A stretch of 64,000 nt of DNA, from positions 52,274 to 116,273 of the forward strand of contig NW_019775983.1 in assembly GCF_001039355.2 (NCBI RefSeq), read 5' to 3'. Both the position numbers and the translations under genes were made by a program. Below the pieces are notes generated by a model that worked only from the letters and a program-made list of their open reading frames with translations, was not told where the DNA came from and did not search any database. The stretch is from Lingula anatina (Eukaryota > Brachiopoda > Lingulata > Lingulida > Lingulidae). Of this stretch, positions 23,388 to 35,771 are shown piece after piece (the first letter of the stretch is position 1; each line of letters opens with the position of its first letter).

Positions 23388-24366
23388 TAACTTCATGTTG
23401 ACCTAAAGTACGATGAGTGATCTGGTATTAGACGCAATCCACAGTAAAATGCCGACGCAACTTTTACTTGCTTCAAAATATATAAATAGGTACTTTTTTA
23501 CAATCAACACGTTCGTGGTTTCAAAACCTTCTCTCAGCCTCTTTTGCCGCTGGTTCTTGGGCCGCTGAACGTCTCCCCTTTATCTTAGCTGGCATTTCGA
23601 GAGATACCGCTGTACATAAAGTAATCGATGTATTTTCTGTTGATCTGACAATTACCAAGTGCCGTGCAAAATAATCCTGCAGCGTTACCTGTCAAAAACT
23701 CGTGTTAACACAAGTGACGGCCACTTGCTCTCGACAGAGTTTCATCTGATCACTCTCCCAGGTAAAATTACTCGATTGCGGAGAAAGACACATTGAAACG
23801 TTCAAATGCAACTTAACACCTCTTAATTGCGGTTAATTGCAATCGCCTTTGTTAGCGCTTCCTTCTACATATTATTGACACCCTACTGGGCATCACTAGA
23901 CTAGGGCTCTCTCCAGAGCTGTCAGTTAAAATGGCGGCACGCTTACAAGTCTAACGCGTGATCGGAAAATGTAACAAAAGCACGATTTTCTGCCATTTCA
24001 AAGCACCCAAACAAAATATTTTTAGATGACAATGAGCAATGGTTCCATCTGATCATATAACCGATAGCAGGTAAATTTGCCAGCTAAGCATTTGACTAAT
24101 AAGCTCTGTTAACCAACCTGTGAACGTTTTGGCTGTTTTAACAGTTTTCTAGATTGACGGGATAAGTGAATCGCTTTCATGTATATCTCACTATCCGAGC
24201 AACCGATCGTTACGAAAGTTGCACTAATTGTTGTTGAAAATGTGGACTACAGCCTGATGTCAGAGGTTTTAGAGGAAACTGTTTGTTTAAAAGTTATTGT
24301 CTTTTGAATTGAATAACCCATTGAAATATTGGGAAATTTAACGCAAAAGACGATAAAATCAAAAGT

Positions 24367-25471
24367 AAATAGTTTAAGACAATTCCCTGGAACCCGATTG
24401 AAATGCTTTTACCCGGCTTTATGAGGCCGTTTGAATCACTTGAATAGCTATCTTGGTTATAAAGAAAATCCCAAATCCAAAAACGGCATTTTTCGCCCCA
24501 AATTGGCGCTATAGATTCATCCGTTGGAGACTGCAGAAAATCTCCGTCTATAATTGGCCTTTTGGGAAGTATGTTTAAATTTTTTATAAAAACTTATCCG
24601 CCCAGGGCATTGTTCCTATGCCTTTGGTCGTTTTATTGTTAGTGGCCTTAAAGTGTCTTAAAGTGGCTGACAAAGAAACAAAAGACTTTAAGACATGTTG
24701 GTGTGTATGTTGTGCGAAGAACAGAGATAACATGTGCCTCAGATATTTTTCAACATTTTACTGATGTAGCCAGTTCTGTTCTTATAGAAAAAAGTTTCAG
24801 ACCCATTCCCGAAAGTAGACAATCCGACAACTTAATGTCTATGGCTAGTCTGAGGGCTAATGTTTTCCAATTCGTGTCTTATAAACACATCTTAATTCTC
24901 ACTTTAATCAACTTGGAAAATATCTGCCGTACCGGATATCTTTGGAAGGTAAAATTAAGACGGTTTTATTCAAAGCGGTATCGGTAGCAAATCTAGTAAA
25001 CCATTGGGAAATATTTTTTTCATTTCAAATGTGATATCCATTCAAAATAACCTTTGTGTTCACCACATTGGGAATTTTAATTTCCATTAAAAGCAACGCC
25101 ATCATGGTCGTTCATTATTTACATAAAACGTTTTATATGGGGACTACATGCAAGGGAACAGTAACCGAAACAACGTTTAATTAAAGGAACAGCACGAGTA
25201 AGTATAATACCTTTACTGTACATGCTGTATCAGATATCACGCTAATGTATAAAAAGCCCTCAAAACCACATTTTGCCTTTGCTATACACCTTTTTATAAT
25301 TACATTTCAGACCTTTAGAACAACAAAAAGGCACATTTCAGTTTATCTACAATTCAATGTGTACCTGATATAAATATTTAACAATAACCAAATCTGGGCA
25401 TTTTGCGACCTCGTGCGAGAAATAAAAGCACCTGAGGTATATACGAACAAGAAAAGCAGACTGAGAGCGCA
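24367..25471. other. Conserved non-coding block, unit C
   Basis: Collinear with 48030-49208 and, from about 24640, with 8040-8900. No coding signal that persists between copies. Confidence 0.5.
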
Positions 25472-25729
25472 GACCTCCGCAAGGCAGCAAAGTCTCTTCC
25501 CAATGCCGTTTCACCCCTAAATTTTCATTCTACTATAATGATTTAGTTTTTTTTATTATTTTTTATTATTTATTATTGATTGATTAGTGATCCGGATCAC
25601 CACCAAAAACTAAACATCTGTTCCTTGGCCCACTTCTGACAGTTCCTGAAAATTTCATCAAAATCGGTCCATAACTTTTTGAGTTATATTGATGACAAAC
25701 AGGGGTGAAAACATAACTTCCTTAGCGGA

Positions 25730-25766
<37 letters not shown>
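25472..25766 (+). mobile_element. Interspersed retroposon with A tail
   Basis: Starts GACCTCCGC and ends TTCCTTAGCGGAGGT followed by about 28 A residues. The ends are partly complementary (ACCTCCGC and GCGGAGGT). The A tail and variable copy ends suggest a SINE or LINE 3' end. Sister copies are at 8903 and 49209. Confidence 0.6.
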
Positions 25767-25768
<2 letters not shown>

Positions 25769-26174
25769 ACTATCGAAACTAATCTGTCATTTGTTTCCGA
25801 TTCGCATAGGTCTACGTGGACAGCTAAGAGTTGACGGTCGAGGAATTGTTGAGGATTTGTTGCTTGGTTTGGCGTAATTGTCGAACTTGACATTGACTGC
25901 AGTGTACATATTTTGCCTAGGCTGTATATATTTCATTTGACTGGATTTTTTTCTTGCCTGAGGGAAAGGGGGCCTACATTTCTCCCGATGTGTGAGTTTT
26001 GAATGTGTCTTCAACTGATTATGAATATGTTGTGTTGATATTGATATGATGGTGTGAAATCATGACTGTGCATTGATGCTATTGATATGTACTTGACAAT
26101 GAATAAATAAACATTTTTGAATATTGTGTTGTTATTATTCATGGTCCTATATATCCAGCAGATTCTCTCAGGTA
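25767..26174. other. Unassigned unique segment
   Basis: After about 35 bases shared with 49510-49545 this stretch is unique in the window. It contains AATAAATAAACA near 26101, a possible plus-strand polyadenylation signal, but no ORF I trust. Confidence 0.4.
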
Positions 26175-26578
26175 AGTGATATCTAAAAACCTATCCCAAG
26201 GAATTCCTTGCCACTTGAAAGCTCTGGTAGCGGCCAGATGAGGTCAGGCGTAACAGCGACTGTAGATGTGACTAGACACTGACATGAGGGTCCATTTTGG
26301 GGCGTGTAACTCTTTTAAAGACGATAGTTTGGAAAATATGGAGATCTAAAATATCGTTTTCAATGGTTGTCGTATGACTTAGAAAAAGGCAATGTATTTT
26401 TGTTTGCTTCACTAGCGAATTCAATCAATGAACTGATGTCAAAATGACAATAAAGAGATTATTAAAAGTTATTAAAACACGACTGTAATCCTTACTTTCA
26501 TTTATCAGTCACCAAAACAGAAAAAAACTGATGATTTATGATTTGGAAAAAATTATTCCATATTAAATGTCAAGTCTG
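26175..26578 (+). mobile_element. Tc1/mariner end fragment, inverted copy
   Basis: Reverse complement of the left 400 bases of 14725-16358, ending CAAGTCTG then TA at 26579-26580. It replaces most of the usual 3' flank of a sulfotransferase unit, leaving only about 95 bases before G3 exon 2. Confidence 0.7.
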
Positions 26579-27246
26579 TATATTGTACTCCTGTCTTTTG
26601 AACTAAGATTTTCATTTTTTTTCCCATTATTAACTATAATTTCCACCATCACTCAGTTGCTCTGGAATTGCTGACTTAGCAATGTGAATATAAGCCCGCT
26701 AATAAATTTTGGAAATCATTTTTGCAACCTTCTAAACGTGGGCGCTTACATTTGCCGAGTGCCGAGATTGCTTGACGGAAAAGCAACACCTCCCGATTGA
26801 AGTCCGACCCTCGCAACATAACAGTGTTTTGTAGCTTTGTCAGGAAGTGGTTATATAACTGATAGTCAGCTTTGCTCCATTGCCTATGTTTCTTCACAGT
26901 AATTTCGTCTTTCACATTTTTGTATTCATATTCCCGTTTGTTAGTAACCACATATAAGACGTCGTCCATGCCCCAGCACAGCAAGCGGCGTAGTAGCACC
27001 AAACTCTCATCAAACATTTCCAAGACGATTACAAAATCGAACTTCTTGTCCAAGAAATCAATGTATTCGGCAATGAATCTGTCGTTGTTCCTGAGATCAT
27101 TTCTATCGTCTGGGAACCCAAACTCATACATCATGGCGTTTCTCAAGAAGCCTACATGGGTTGTGACATAGGCGTCGGTCCAATACTTGTATGGATTTTC
27201 CATAAATTCCACGACCGGGTTCGTGGATTTTTTTAATTTGAATTTA

Positions 27247-28212
27247 GGCCACACTTTTTTAATTTTATGGATGACATCCTGCGCGCGCATGGATTTTCGC
27301 CCATTCTCCAAAAAAAAAAAAAAAAAAAAAGCCCCCCCTCAGCCCCCAACGAAGTCAGTTGTCGCAAATGTCGTTATTGAATTTGCAAGGAAATGAGCTT
27401 TCTGCGCATGTGTATTTTCGCCACGTGGAAATGCGGCCACTTTGCTATCAAATTCATCTCTAGGATTACTTTCAAATTACACAACAATGTCATAAAGAGA
27501 ATGGGCGCCATCGTTTTGGATTGGTATGCCATTGATATTGGGCATGGAGATAGCACCTTTTTACAATTGTACAAAAGGCTGGTGGCGGCCATTCTGACAT
27601 TCTGTATAAAGCAGCACATTAATACCAGGTTTTCTGTAGTGAAAAAAGGGTCGACAAGGGCGTCGAGGTATTTGGTGGGCTGAAGGTCAGACAGGCCACC
27701 TGACAGTTTAGCTGCTTCGTGTGAGTTGAAGTTGACAAAATGGCATCGTCCGAAATGACCTTTAATAGATTTGGTAGTATTAAGCATATCTTTGCATCAT
27801 TTTTTAAACATTTCTGTGAAGTGTTCAAAATGTTTTAATATTCTGAGAATGCAAATAAAGACACACTGTTTGATTGATATTTGTTTTATTGATTGCTATA
27901 CCAAATGAATGCATGAAATAACCTTAAATAGATTTGGTAATATGAAGTATATCAATTCATGACTTTTTTTTTTTACATTTCTACGAAGTATTCACAATGC
28001 TTTAATATTCTGAGAGCATGGATAAAGACAAATTGTTAGTTTGATACGTGTTTCTGTGGTTAAATTTGTGTTTCCAGCTGTGTTCTGACAGCATTCCTTT
28101 TCTTAAGCAGTTTTTTTTTTTTTTTTGGACTGTTTTTTTTTTTTTTTCGCCCTCTCGCACCGATTTTGGGGTACCCAGAGGATGTCATCCATAAAAATAA
28201 AAAAGTGTGGCC
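27247..28212. mobile_element. PIF/Harbinger-like non-autonomous transposon in G3
   Basis: Terminal inverted repeats of about 34 bp begin GGCCACACTTTTTTA and extend through ATGGATGACATCCT. The target TTA is duplicated (27244-27246 and 28213-28215). The intact sequence in G6 reads GAATTTACTTG. A 3-bp TTA duplication points to PIF/Harbinger. The inside has a 137-codon minus-strand ORF (27374-27787) with no recognisable transposase motif, plus A and T runs. Confidence 0.8.
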
Positions 28213-28663
28213 TTACTTGAAATACGATAATAATTGAACGCACTTTGAAACTGAGAAAATGGTTCGCGAACTATACCGATATAAAATGTATCATTTGGCA
28301 TCATGGTTTCTATTACTTTTGAGTCAAAAAACATGTGATTGAAAATAATATCATAGGTTACATTCGGGTTATAGTTGGCGTCTTTTATGGTTATTTTCCT
28401 ACGGTTCATATTGAACATAGATTTCCATGGGTAAAAAAATATGTTCTTCTTCGGAGAGAGACGTTTTAACTTATATTTAAGAGAAGCCTGTTCTAAAATT
28501 TTCTTCATTGTACCTGAGCCGCATTTGTGCACTTTAAGAAACATAATATGTCGGGTTGGCTGGCAATGGTCCTGGCAATGGTAGGCATTTTATGGGAGGT
28601 ACGTTGTAGGCAGACTGCAACAGTGAATCTTGAATGTTCCTATTTATCCCTGAAAGCAAAAAA

Positions 28664-28664
<1 letters not shown>

Positions 28665-28697
<33 letters not shown>

Positions 28698-28735
28698 TAA
28701 AATAAATAAATAAATAAATAAAATAAATAAATAGA
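28665..28735. repeat. (AAT)n/(AAAT)n microsatellite
   Basis: Simple repeat beside the exon 2 acceptor. All sulfotransferase copies carry an AAAT-type tract at this place. Confidence 0.9.
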
Positions 28736-28855
28736 TAGTTGAAAAAATAAAGAAATGTATATCACTTAGTTTTATTTATGCTTCGACTATACACACGAAC
28801 GGATCCAGGATTATTGGGGGGGGGGAGAGGAGGAGAGTCGGCTTTGCATCAGCGG

Positions 28856-28912
28856 NNNNNNNNNNNNNNNNNNNNNNNNNNNNNNNNNNNNNNNNNNNNN
28901 NNNNNNNNNNNN
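28856..28912. other. Assembly gap (57 N)
   Basis: The gap lies in the C/G homopolymer part of the hAT-like MITE. Sequence after the gap matches the first bases of the window. Confidence 0.95.
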
Positions 28913-29153
28913 CCCATTGGAGTGGGGTTCGGGACCCACTGAAGGGTCCTCAATTTTTTTGGCATTTTAGAGGGCGAATGGTGCCGTTTGGTACGGTTTA
29001 GAACTATTATTCAGCAAGTTAAAACTTCAAATTTCAAGAGGGACCAGATATATAAGGGAGAGAGGGTGTCAGGTCCCCCCTGAAACCCGCTCTAAATCCG
29101 CCGCTGTATACAGTTTGAAAAGGACACAAGCTAGGTACAGGTGATCTTATATT

Positions 29154-29889
29154 AAAAACATAAAAATCAATATACAATTAATAAAAGTTTGGCTCAAAAT
29201 ATTACGCACGGACCAAAACAACCTACTCAAACAAGCATACCTAGAGGAATTACATTATTACAATTTACCCTCAACAAAAAGCCTGTCAAATCTGAATGAT
29301 GATAACCTGTCATTGAGTGAAGGTATTATGAAACTCTTGTTTGAAAACGGATTTGGAGATCTACGGCTAAAACAAAATCCTGACATAAATTTTCTAAGTA
29401 TATTCAGTGAAAGCATCATCAGTGGGTACATACAAAACTGGCACAGTGAGCTTGAGGACAAATCCAAATCCAGAGTATATTGCCAATTCAAAAACACATT
29501 TAAAAAAGAAAAATATCTAGACCTTCTTCATGATACTGATAAAAGAAAAAACCTAAGCCGTTTTCGCACCAGTGGGCATAAACTCCACATTGAAACAGGC
29601 AGATACAATAACACTCCTTGGACTGACAGAATACGCCATTACTGTTCTAAAGACAAAATTGATCACAACATGCCCCCTATACAACGACCTGCAAACAATA
29701 TTATATAAGGTATTTACAAAACACTTTTGCTAGGAGGGATCTACAAGATAGTGCTGCACTCATCGGCAATTGAGTAATAGTAGTTATAGAAACTTTTTTT
29801 TATAGCATATTCACAAAAATTGTATTCATATTGTCATTTTCATCCACACAAGTGGATGCATATGTTACAGTGAAATAAACTCTAAACTC
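29154..29889 (+). pseudogene. Non-LTR retrotransposon 3' end (copy 2, G3 intron)
   Basis: Sister of 238-972 at the same intron site, with TATATT at both ends (29148-29153, 29890-29895). The ORF 29313-29708 passes the point where copy 1 is broken but lacks about 17 bases encoding the IEDEKHF part of the zinc knuckle. The two copies thus carry different lesions. Confidence 0.65.
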
Positions 29890-30930
29890 TATATTCTCTA
29901 GCAAATCATCTGATATATTTTTTCTTCGTATCTTCATTTTCTGCTCCTTCATTCGTTTTTGGGTTGTTTATATTTCTGTTCGGGATTAAACGGTTTGTGT
30001 TGCCATATACCCAAAGGGTAACTAACTGAAGTTCGGACCCGTATTACTGAAACAAACAAAGTGTGACAAATTTTTTTATTCAGTACACAGAAACATACTT
30101 CGCTGTTAATGTAATATTTATTCACATTTCAAGCTGGCTGCAAACGACATATTCTCATCCAGAATGGAGTCTCGATTTGACATTCAACAGACGTAAATTA
30201 CGCCATCGGATTGGTGCAAAAAAACGAGGTAGCCTATAAATATCATACGGCCCATGTCTTTCGCTTGAAACTGCCAGGTAACTATGTATACTCCAAAGGT
30301 ACACAACATGAATACCAGAATCCATTTAATCAATCAAACTACAGAATTTTTGCTCTTTGGGCGATATATTTGTAATAATTACAGACAAAACACCAATGTT
30401 CTTTTTACACTTGTGACATATGATAGAGTCGACAACTGTATAACACAGCGCACGACACATTGATAAACTGCACTGCTACATAAGTAAGATCACGTGGAGT
30501 TTAAAAAAAAAAAAAGGAAACGAAATTAACGATTTTCCAACGCTACAAAATACATTTGTCTTCTGAAGACTTCAGATAGGTTTGACATTCACTAGTGTCA
30601 TCAATGAAATATCAAAAGTGATTAGATTCAATCACGTTTGATATGATAACAGTCAAAATAAGACTGGCACTTTAATTTAAAAATGAATGCACGAGCCGAC
30701 AAAATTTAATCGCCTTACCTTCAAAGTCACTTTGAAGTGGAGGTGGTGGCAATCGATTAGGAGGCAATGTATGAATTCCCATAAGACGTGGAAACAAATA
30801 TACAGCAGAGCATAGGAAATAAAACATTACCACAGCGAGTAAAAATATCCGCACTGACATGGCCAAGATCAACTGATGCAGTATTAGTACATTACAACAC
30901 ACAATAAGCAGCCTTCACCTTCTGATCCAG

Positions 30931-30940
30931 CCTTTATAAA
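30931..30940 (-). promoter_or_regulatory. TATA box of G3
   Basis: TTTATAAAGG about 72 bases upstream of the G3 ATG, still intact although the gene is broken. Confidence 0.55.
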
Positions 30941-31291
30941 CCTGCTAAAATTCTGTTTTTGTTTTATGTTAGTGCTCTCGTTTTATGATAGCTGCTTCAT
31001 GTAGTCTTTACGAATGCCGTGCTGTGCTGTGCCACTTTTTCAACACGGGTATTCAATTATGCATCAATCTCAATGCGGTTTTTTATTTATTTCGCATGAT
31101 AAATTGACAGCGCTCTCCACACGAAAAAAGCAGTAGATATTAACTGCAATCACTGTAACTATGCCTCAAATCTGCTCCGATTTAATCTGCGGACGAGGGG
31201 TATACTCTCCAGTAGTAGCATTCTACTGTGACCATATCTCAAAAAAGAACAGCAGAAATGAGGCGCTAAGTCGCTGCACGGTTCAAATTCC

Positions 31292-31520
31292 ATGAGTCTT
31301 GACAGCATAAAATCACGCATGTCATCTCTGGCACTGGTCTTCTTCCGCCACTACGTGGTGACTTACGGGCATCACCAGCGAGCCCCATCTTTCTGTAAAC
31401 ACCGCATACAGTCTGATCAAACACGATATCTTGTGGCTATCTGGGGGATATCCACACACTCCTTTCTCAGAGAAACAACTTTTCTTTGTTCATTTGTGAA
31501 CTCCAGTAGCAACTTGACAG
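31292..31520 (-). pseudogene. Tc1-like HTH fragment
   Basis: Counterpart of 7586-7825, with further deletions. Confidence 0.5.
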
Positions 31521-31699
31521 CAAGGAGGGGGTTTCACTATTTATAATGCACATTGTTGAAAGTTCAATATGAGAGCAATTAACCGCAAATCACTTTTTTT
31601 ACGAATGTCAGAAAGCCCGCTATGCACACAGGTGGTGTAACATTTTGGCACCCTCTCTATATTACATTAATTACTTATAGTATCATCTGCAATCCCTTG

Positions 31700-32460
31700 T
31701 TTTTTTACCCTAAACCCTGCAAACAGCAAATAACTTTTAAAGTGTCTGATCTGGCTGGCAAAGAAATGAAAGACTTTAAGACTTTTTGGTATGTATATTG
31801 TGCGAAAATAGTTGTCAGAACAGAGATAATATGTCTCAGATACGAGCGATATTTTACTGCTGTATCCAGATCTGTTCTTATAGAAAACAGAGAAGCTGAT
31901 AAATTAACGTCCATGACTCGTCTGAGCGCAAACGTTTTCCAATATATGTCTTATAAATACATCTTTATTTTCACTTCAATCAACTCAGAAAAATATTGCC
32001 GTGCCCGATATCTTTGGAAACGAGCCATCTTTTTTCTGGAGGTAATCTAAAGCCGGTTTTATTCAAAACAGTGTAGGTAACAGAGAATTTTATTATATCT
32101 TGTAAACCATTGGGAAATAACTATTTATTTCAAACTGCCCTGAGTGTCAGATCACTGTGAATCGGGCTTCAACAGTGAACTCTGAAGAACAGCGACAGTG
32201 TACGACTTCCGTTAATCAAAAAGAACTGCTCCGCAGTGAATCTGCAGCTGAATGTCATTAAACCAAAATGAAACGTAAAACAGATTTGATTCTGATTTCT
32301 GTAATTTAATTTACTGTATTTAAGAAAAGAAAAGATATTCGAAAAGAAAAGATATATCCAATGGTTCTGTATTTTTTGCTTATCAAAAAAACAATTGCCC
32401 CTGGAGACATAGACACACGTGCTTGCCGTGTGCCAAGTTTGACAGCTACACTGTATGCCC
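31700..32460. other. Conserved block then unique sequence
   Basis: 31700-32120 matches 8040-8440. From about 32130 the sequence is unique in the window up to 32880, after which unit homology resumes. Confidence 0.5.
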
Positions 32461-32468
32461 GGTACCAC

Positions 32469-32476
32469 TATATAAG
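32469..32476. promoter_or_regulatory. TATA-like element in unique insert
   Basis: TATATAAG on the plus strand (CTTATATA on minus) inside the 32130-32880 unique segment. It lies about 215 bases from the paired CArG boxes. Confidence 0.3.
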
Positions 32477-32667
32477 GGCTGCGCAATGGCTACACCAAAA
32501 TCAGTTTTTAAAGCAGAATGTTGCTTGTATTGTGGCACTGACCTTTGATTTCAAGATATTTTTAATTCAAACTTCTAACTCCGCGTCAGCCACTTTGCTT
32601 CTTGTCTCGTCTGCACGAGATAACATCAGCGCAAAGCGGGAAAGGCAGCTCCAGGCGGGCAAAGCTG

Positions 32668-32741
32668 TGACGTACGAGACTTATGACTTCCAAATATGGA
32701 TCCAGGCGGACACATCTGTGACGTGTGACTTCCAAATATGG
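32668..32741. promoter_or_regulatory. Duplicated CRE-like plus CArG-box module
   Basis: Two perfect CCAAATATGG boxes (32690-32699 and 32732-32741) match the SRF consensus CC(A/T)6GG. Each is preceded by TGACGT (32668-32673 and 32719-32724), a CRE half-site, and by GACTT. The repeat of the whole arrangement suggests a local duplication of a regulatory module. No gene is attached with certainty. Confidence 0.35.
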
Positions 32742-32988
32742 AAGCGCCCTAGGCAAAATTTTGAAGAAGAACGACCACAGCTTGTCGGTGGTCGATAGAG
32801 CCTGGTATTGTGCACTCATGTGGGTTATATATGAAATCAAGATCCAGCTGGCGATACCGGAATCTAGAACCTAGGGTATTTCAAACATGACATCATTCAA
32901 AATATCCTTTCTGTTCACCACATTGGGAGCTTTTATTTCCATTTTCAGCAACGTTATCAATCATTATTTACATAAAACGTCTTACATA

Positions 32989-33557
<569 letters not shown>

Positions 33558-33591
33558 AATAAAATGCAGACGGGAGGAAAGCTAAGCGTGA

Positions 33592-33758
33592 CAGGGGCGG
33601 ATCCAGAGATATTTTGTTACAGTCTTCCAAATTAGCTATGTTGATCAATCCTCCATTTTTGACCGTCTTCAGACAGAAAAATTAGATACCTGTCAATGTA
33701 AATTTGAAAATCTGACCGTTTTCCAGAAGACCCAGAAGATGGCCTCAATCCGCCCCTG
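33592..33758. mobile_element. hAT-like MITE, 167 bp
   Basis: Ends CAGGGGCGGATCCAGAG and CAATCCGCCCCTG, flanked by CGTGA on both sides (33587-33591, 33759-33763). The empty site is seen at about 61066-61080. A second copy in opposite orientation is at 57836-58004. CAGGGGCGG ends are typical of hAT-derived MITEs, though the clear duplication is only 5 bp, not 8. Confidence 0.75.
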
Positions 33759-33763
33759 CGTGA

Positions 33764-34724
33764 AAAGTCGCTAATTCATGCAGCAATCTTTAAGCAGCAG
33801 TCTTGATTTAAACTGACAAAGTTTTCAAATCAAGATAGGTAAACAAGGTGAGCAACCGACAAAAACAACAATAAAAGTAATTAATTGTGTTTATGTAGAA
33901 AATTATTTATTTCTAGTGGTGGTAATAATTTTGTTTGTTTATATATGAACGTTGTGTTTATAGGAAAAAAGTCTTAGTTTGGGGCTTGTGTCTGCACATT
34001 TTGACCTTTCGGTAGTTGATGGTGACAAGGTACGGTAATAACAGATGTCCAAGTATTGCAATGTCTCAGCTGTTATGTACCTAGACACACACATTGAGTA
34101 GTTATGATCAGTGATTTCTATCATGCTTCATACATCAGTAAGAAGTCATTCAGCTTTTTAGCTGCAGAGATATTTACTCGCATTTTCTGTAGTTTTTCTG
34201 TAGTTTTTCTATAGTATTCCTTTTTGCCCTATTCTGAGCATTTATTTTACTTTTGTGCTAACATTTGTTGTTTGACATATTTTTATAATGTTGTCAATTT
34301 TTTAACGTTGGTTGTATTCATTCACCTAAACTTTAGTAATTATATGTTACCGTAATTTTTATATTAGAATGGGGATGTACCGTATGATATCCCTCAATTA
34401 CACACACTGGACAAAAGAAGTTTCAGCCCTACTGAACCAATACTATGGGGGAGATAAATGACTGTGGAATGATATGCTCCTGGTTTTCTATACCGAGACC
34501 AGAATTTTGATGCTTTATACCCCACTTATACATGTACTATGGGTTAACTTGACTAGATGCTCGAATAAGATCGAACAGTTTATTTCACTGTTTATAAGGC
34601 CTTTAATAATAAGTTGATGATCATTCGTTTCTATAATTGCACATTACATAGAATATCTCCTCGTCCATTTCTAATAACGACTCTCTTCTTATTTCTGCTT
34701 TTTTCAAATAATTCGCAATTTTTC
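33764..34724. other. Block shared with 61080-61455 and 54360-54600
   Basis: 33764-34160 matches 61080-61455, and 34505-34724 matches 54365-54580. No gene found. Confidence 0.5.
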
Positions 34725-34728
34725 TTAA

Positions 34729-35767
34729 CCCTCAAGTGACCGAGTGGGGTCATTAACGACCCCAGCCATATGTTTTAATGTGCCATCTCTTTATTTTTTA
34801 TTCGAATTTTTTTTCCTTGCATGAGTTTGTCACTCTACTAATCCTACACACTTTCACAGTTTTTTGTAGGGATCAACCAATTAGTGTGGCGTATACATCA
34901 CAAAATCTTGTGGGGTCATTTATGACCCCAAGGAGAAGCATTGGTTTTTAAATATTAATTTTTTAAAATTTTATTCAAATGTTCTGCCCACGCAACACTG
35001 ACAGGAAAATGTCACATGCATGTGCTTCATGCAAACAGCCAGTGTGCCCAAAACATAGGCACAAATAAGTGGTTTGTGAAGATTGTGCTTGAAGTGTTGC
35101 TAATAATGCATCGCTCAATCTAATTTCAGTAACTTTGTTGGAACTTGATCTCATAACTGGGTCTCTCATTTTGACGGTTATATTTTCGGGTACTTCAGGA
35201 ATCTAAAGAATTCTGTCGATATCTTATTACACATATATTAACAAATTGTTTGTGTGGATTTTGTTTTATACACAGATGTGGTAGTAAGATACATGTAGGT
35301 TGTTTGAATGTGTTCTGTGTAGTATGACTTCCTAACCAGCATTAGGGTATTCCCTACTTAGCAAGTCAGCTAATTATTCTTATTGAAGTTAGCAGGATGC
35401 TATCTCAACATAGGTCAAAATATTTTTACTCAAACTAATTTGTAATGTACATGTACTTTCTTCATTTACTGTGGCAAATAAAAAGAGAAATATTTCTGCA
35501 AGTGGAAACTGACAAGGACTGTCTAAATACCGTATAATGTTTTTCTTAAAATGTGTGCTTGGTTATTTAAAGCAATATAAGTATTATTACCAAAAACTTT
35601 TTACATTAGATCATTATAAAATACTTGTCTTAAATCCTGGGAGTAGTATAGGTGTGATAAACCCTCAACAGCCTTTTATAATAAGGATCCCTGTACAGAG
35701 CACAATGGGGTCATAGATTACCCCACATGGTCATTTCAGTCAGTAAAATAGCTTGGTCTCTTGAGGG
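34729..35767 (-). mobile_element. piggyBac-like transposon, internally deleted
   Basis: TTAA is duplicated on both sides (34725-34728, 35768-35771). The ends are CCCTCAAGTGACC and, inverted, CCCTCAAGAGACC. The empty site in unit A reads TTTCTTAAAACTGTAA near 2555. Subterminal GGGGTCATT/GACCCCA motifs repeat. A minus-strand ORF (34975-35169) has Cys/His-rich sequence near its end that could be a decayed piggyBac C-terminal finger. At 1039 bp it lacks a full transposase. Confidence 0.75.
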
Positions 35768-35771
35768 TTAA

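Larger units (their letters stand above)
22722..24366. repeat. 1.65-kb tandem duplicate, right copy
   Basis: Second copy of 21076-22720, continuing into unique unit sequence after AAAAGT at 24366. Confidence 0.85.
26676..30860 (-). pseudogene. Gal3ST-like sulfotransferase G3, disrupted
   Basis: Exon 1 (30719-30860) is intact, with donor GAAG|GTAAGG and the long signal anchor seen in G0. Exon 2 starts at 28649 and ends at 26676 but has two lesions. Near 28565-28590 the segment between the PTRHIM and KCLP codons is replaced by a sequence four bases longer, shifting the frame before the P-loop. At 27247-28212 a 966-bp transposon splits the catalytic domain just after ISSK. The P-loop (KVHKCGSGT) also changes Ser-Thr-Thr to Ser-Gly-Thr. 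Downstream of the insertion the frame is open to the end. No functional enzyme is expected. Confidence 0.85.

Noticed and set aside
27374-27787. 137-codon minus-strand ORF in the Harbinger-like element as a captured gene
   Set aside because: No recognisable domain, no second copy to compare, and a plus-strand ORF overlaps it; not enough to call a gene.
32361-32798. 145-codon ORF over the CArG-box region
   Set aside because: No homology that I recognise and it covers a duplicated regulatory-type motif; likely chance.
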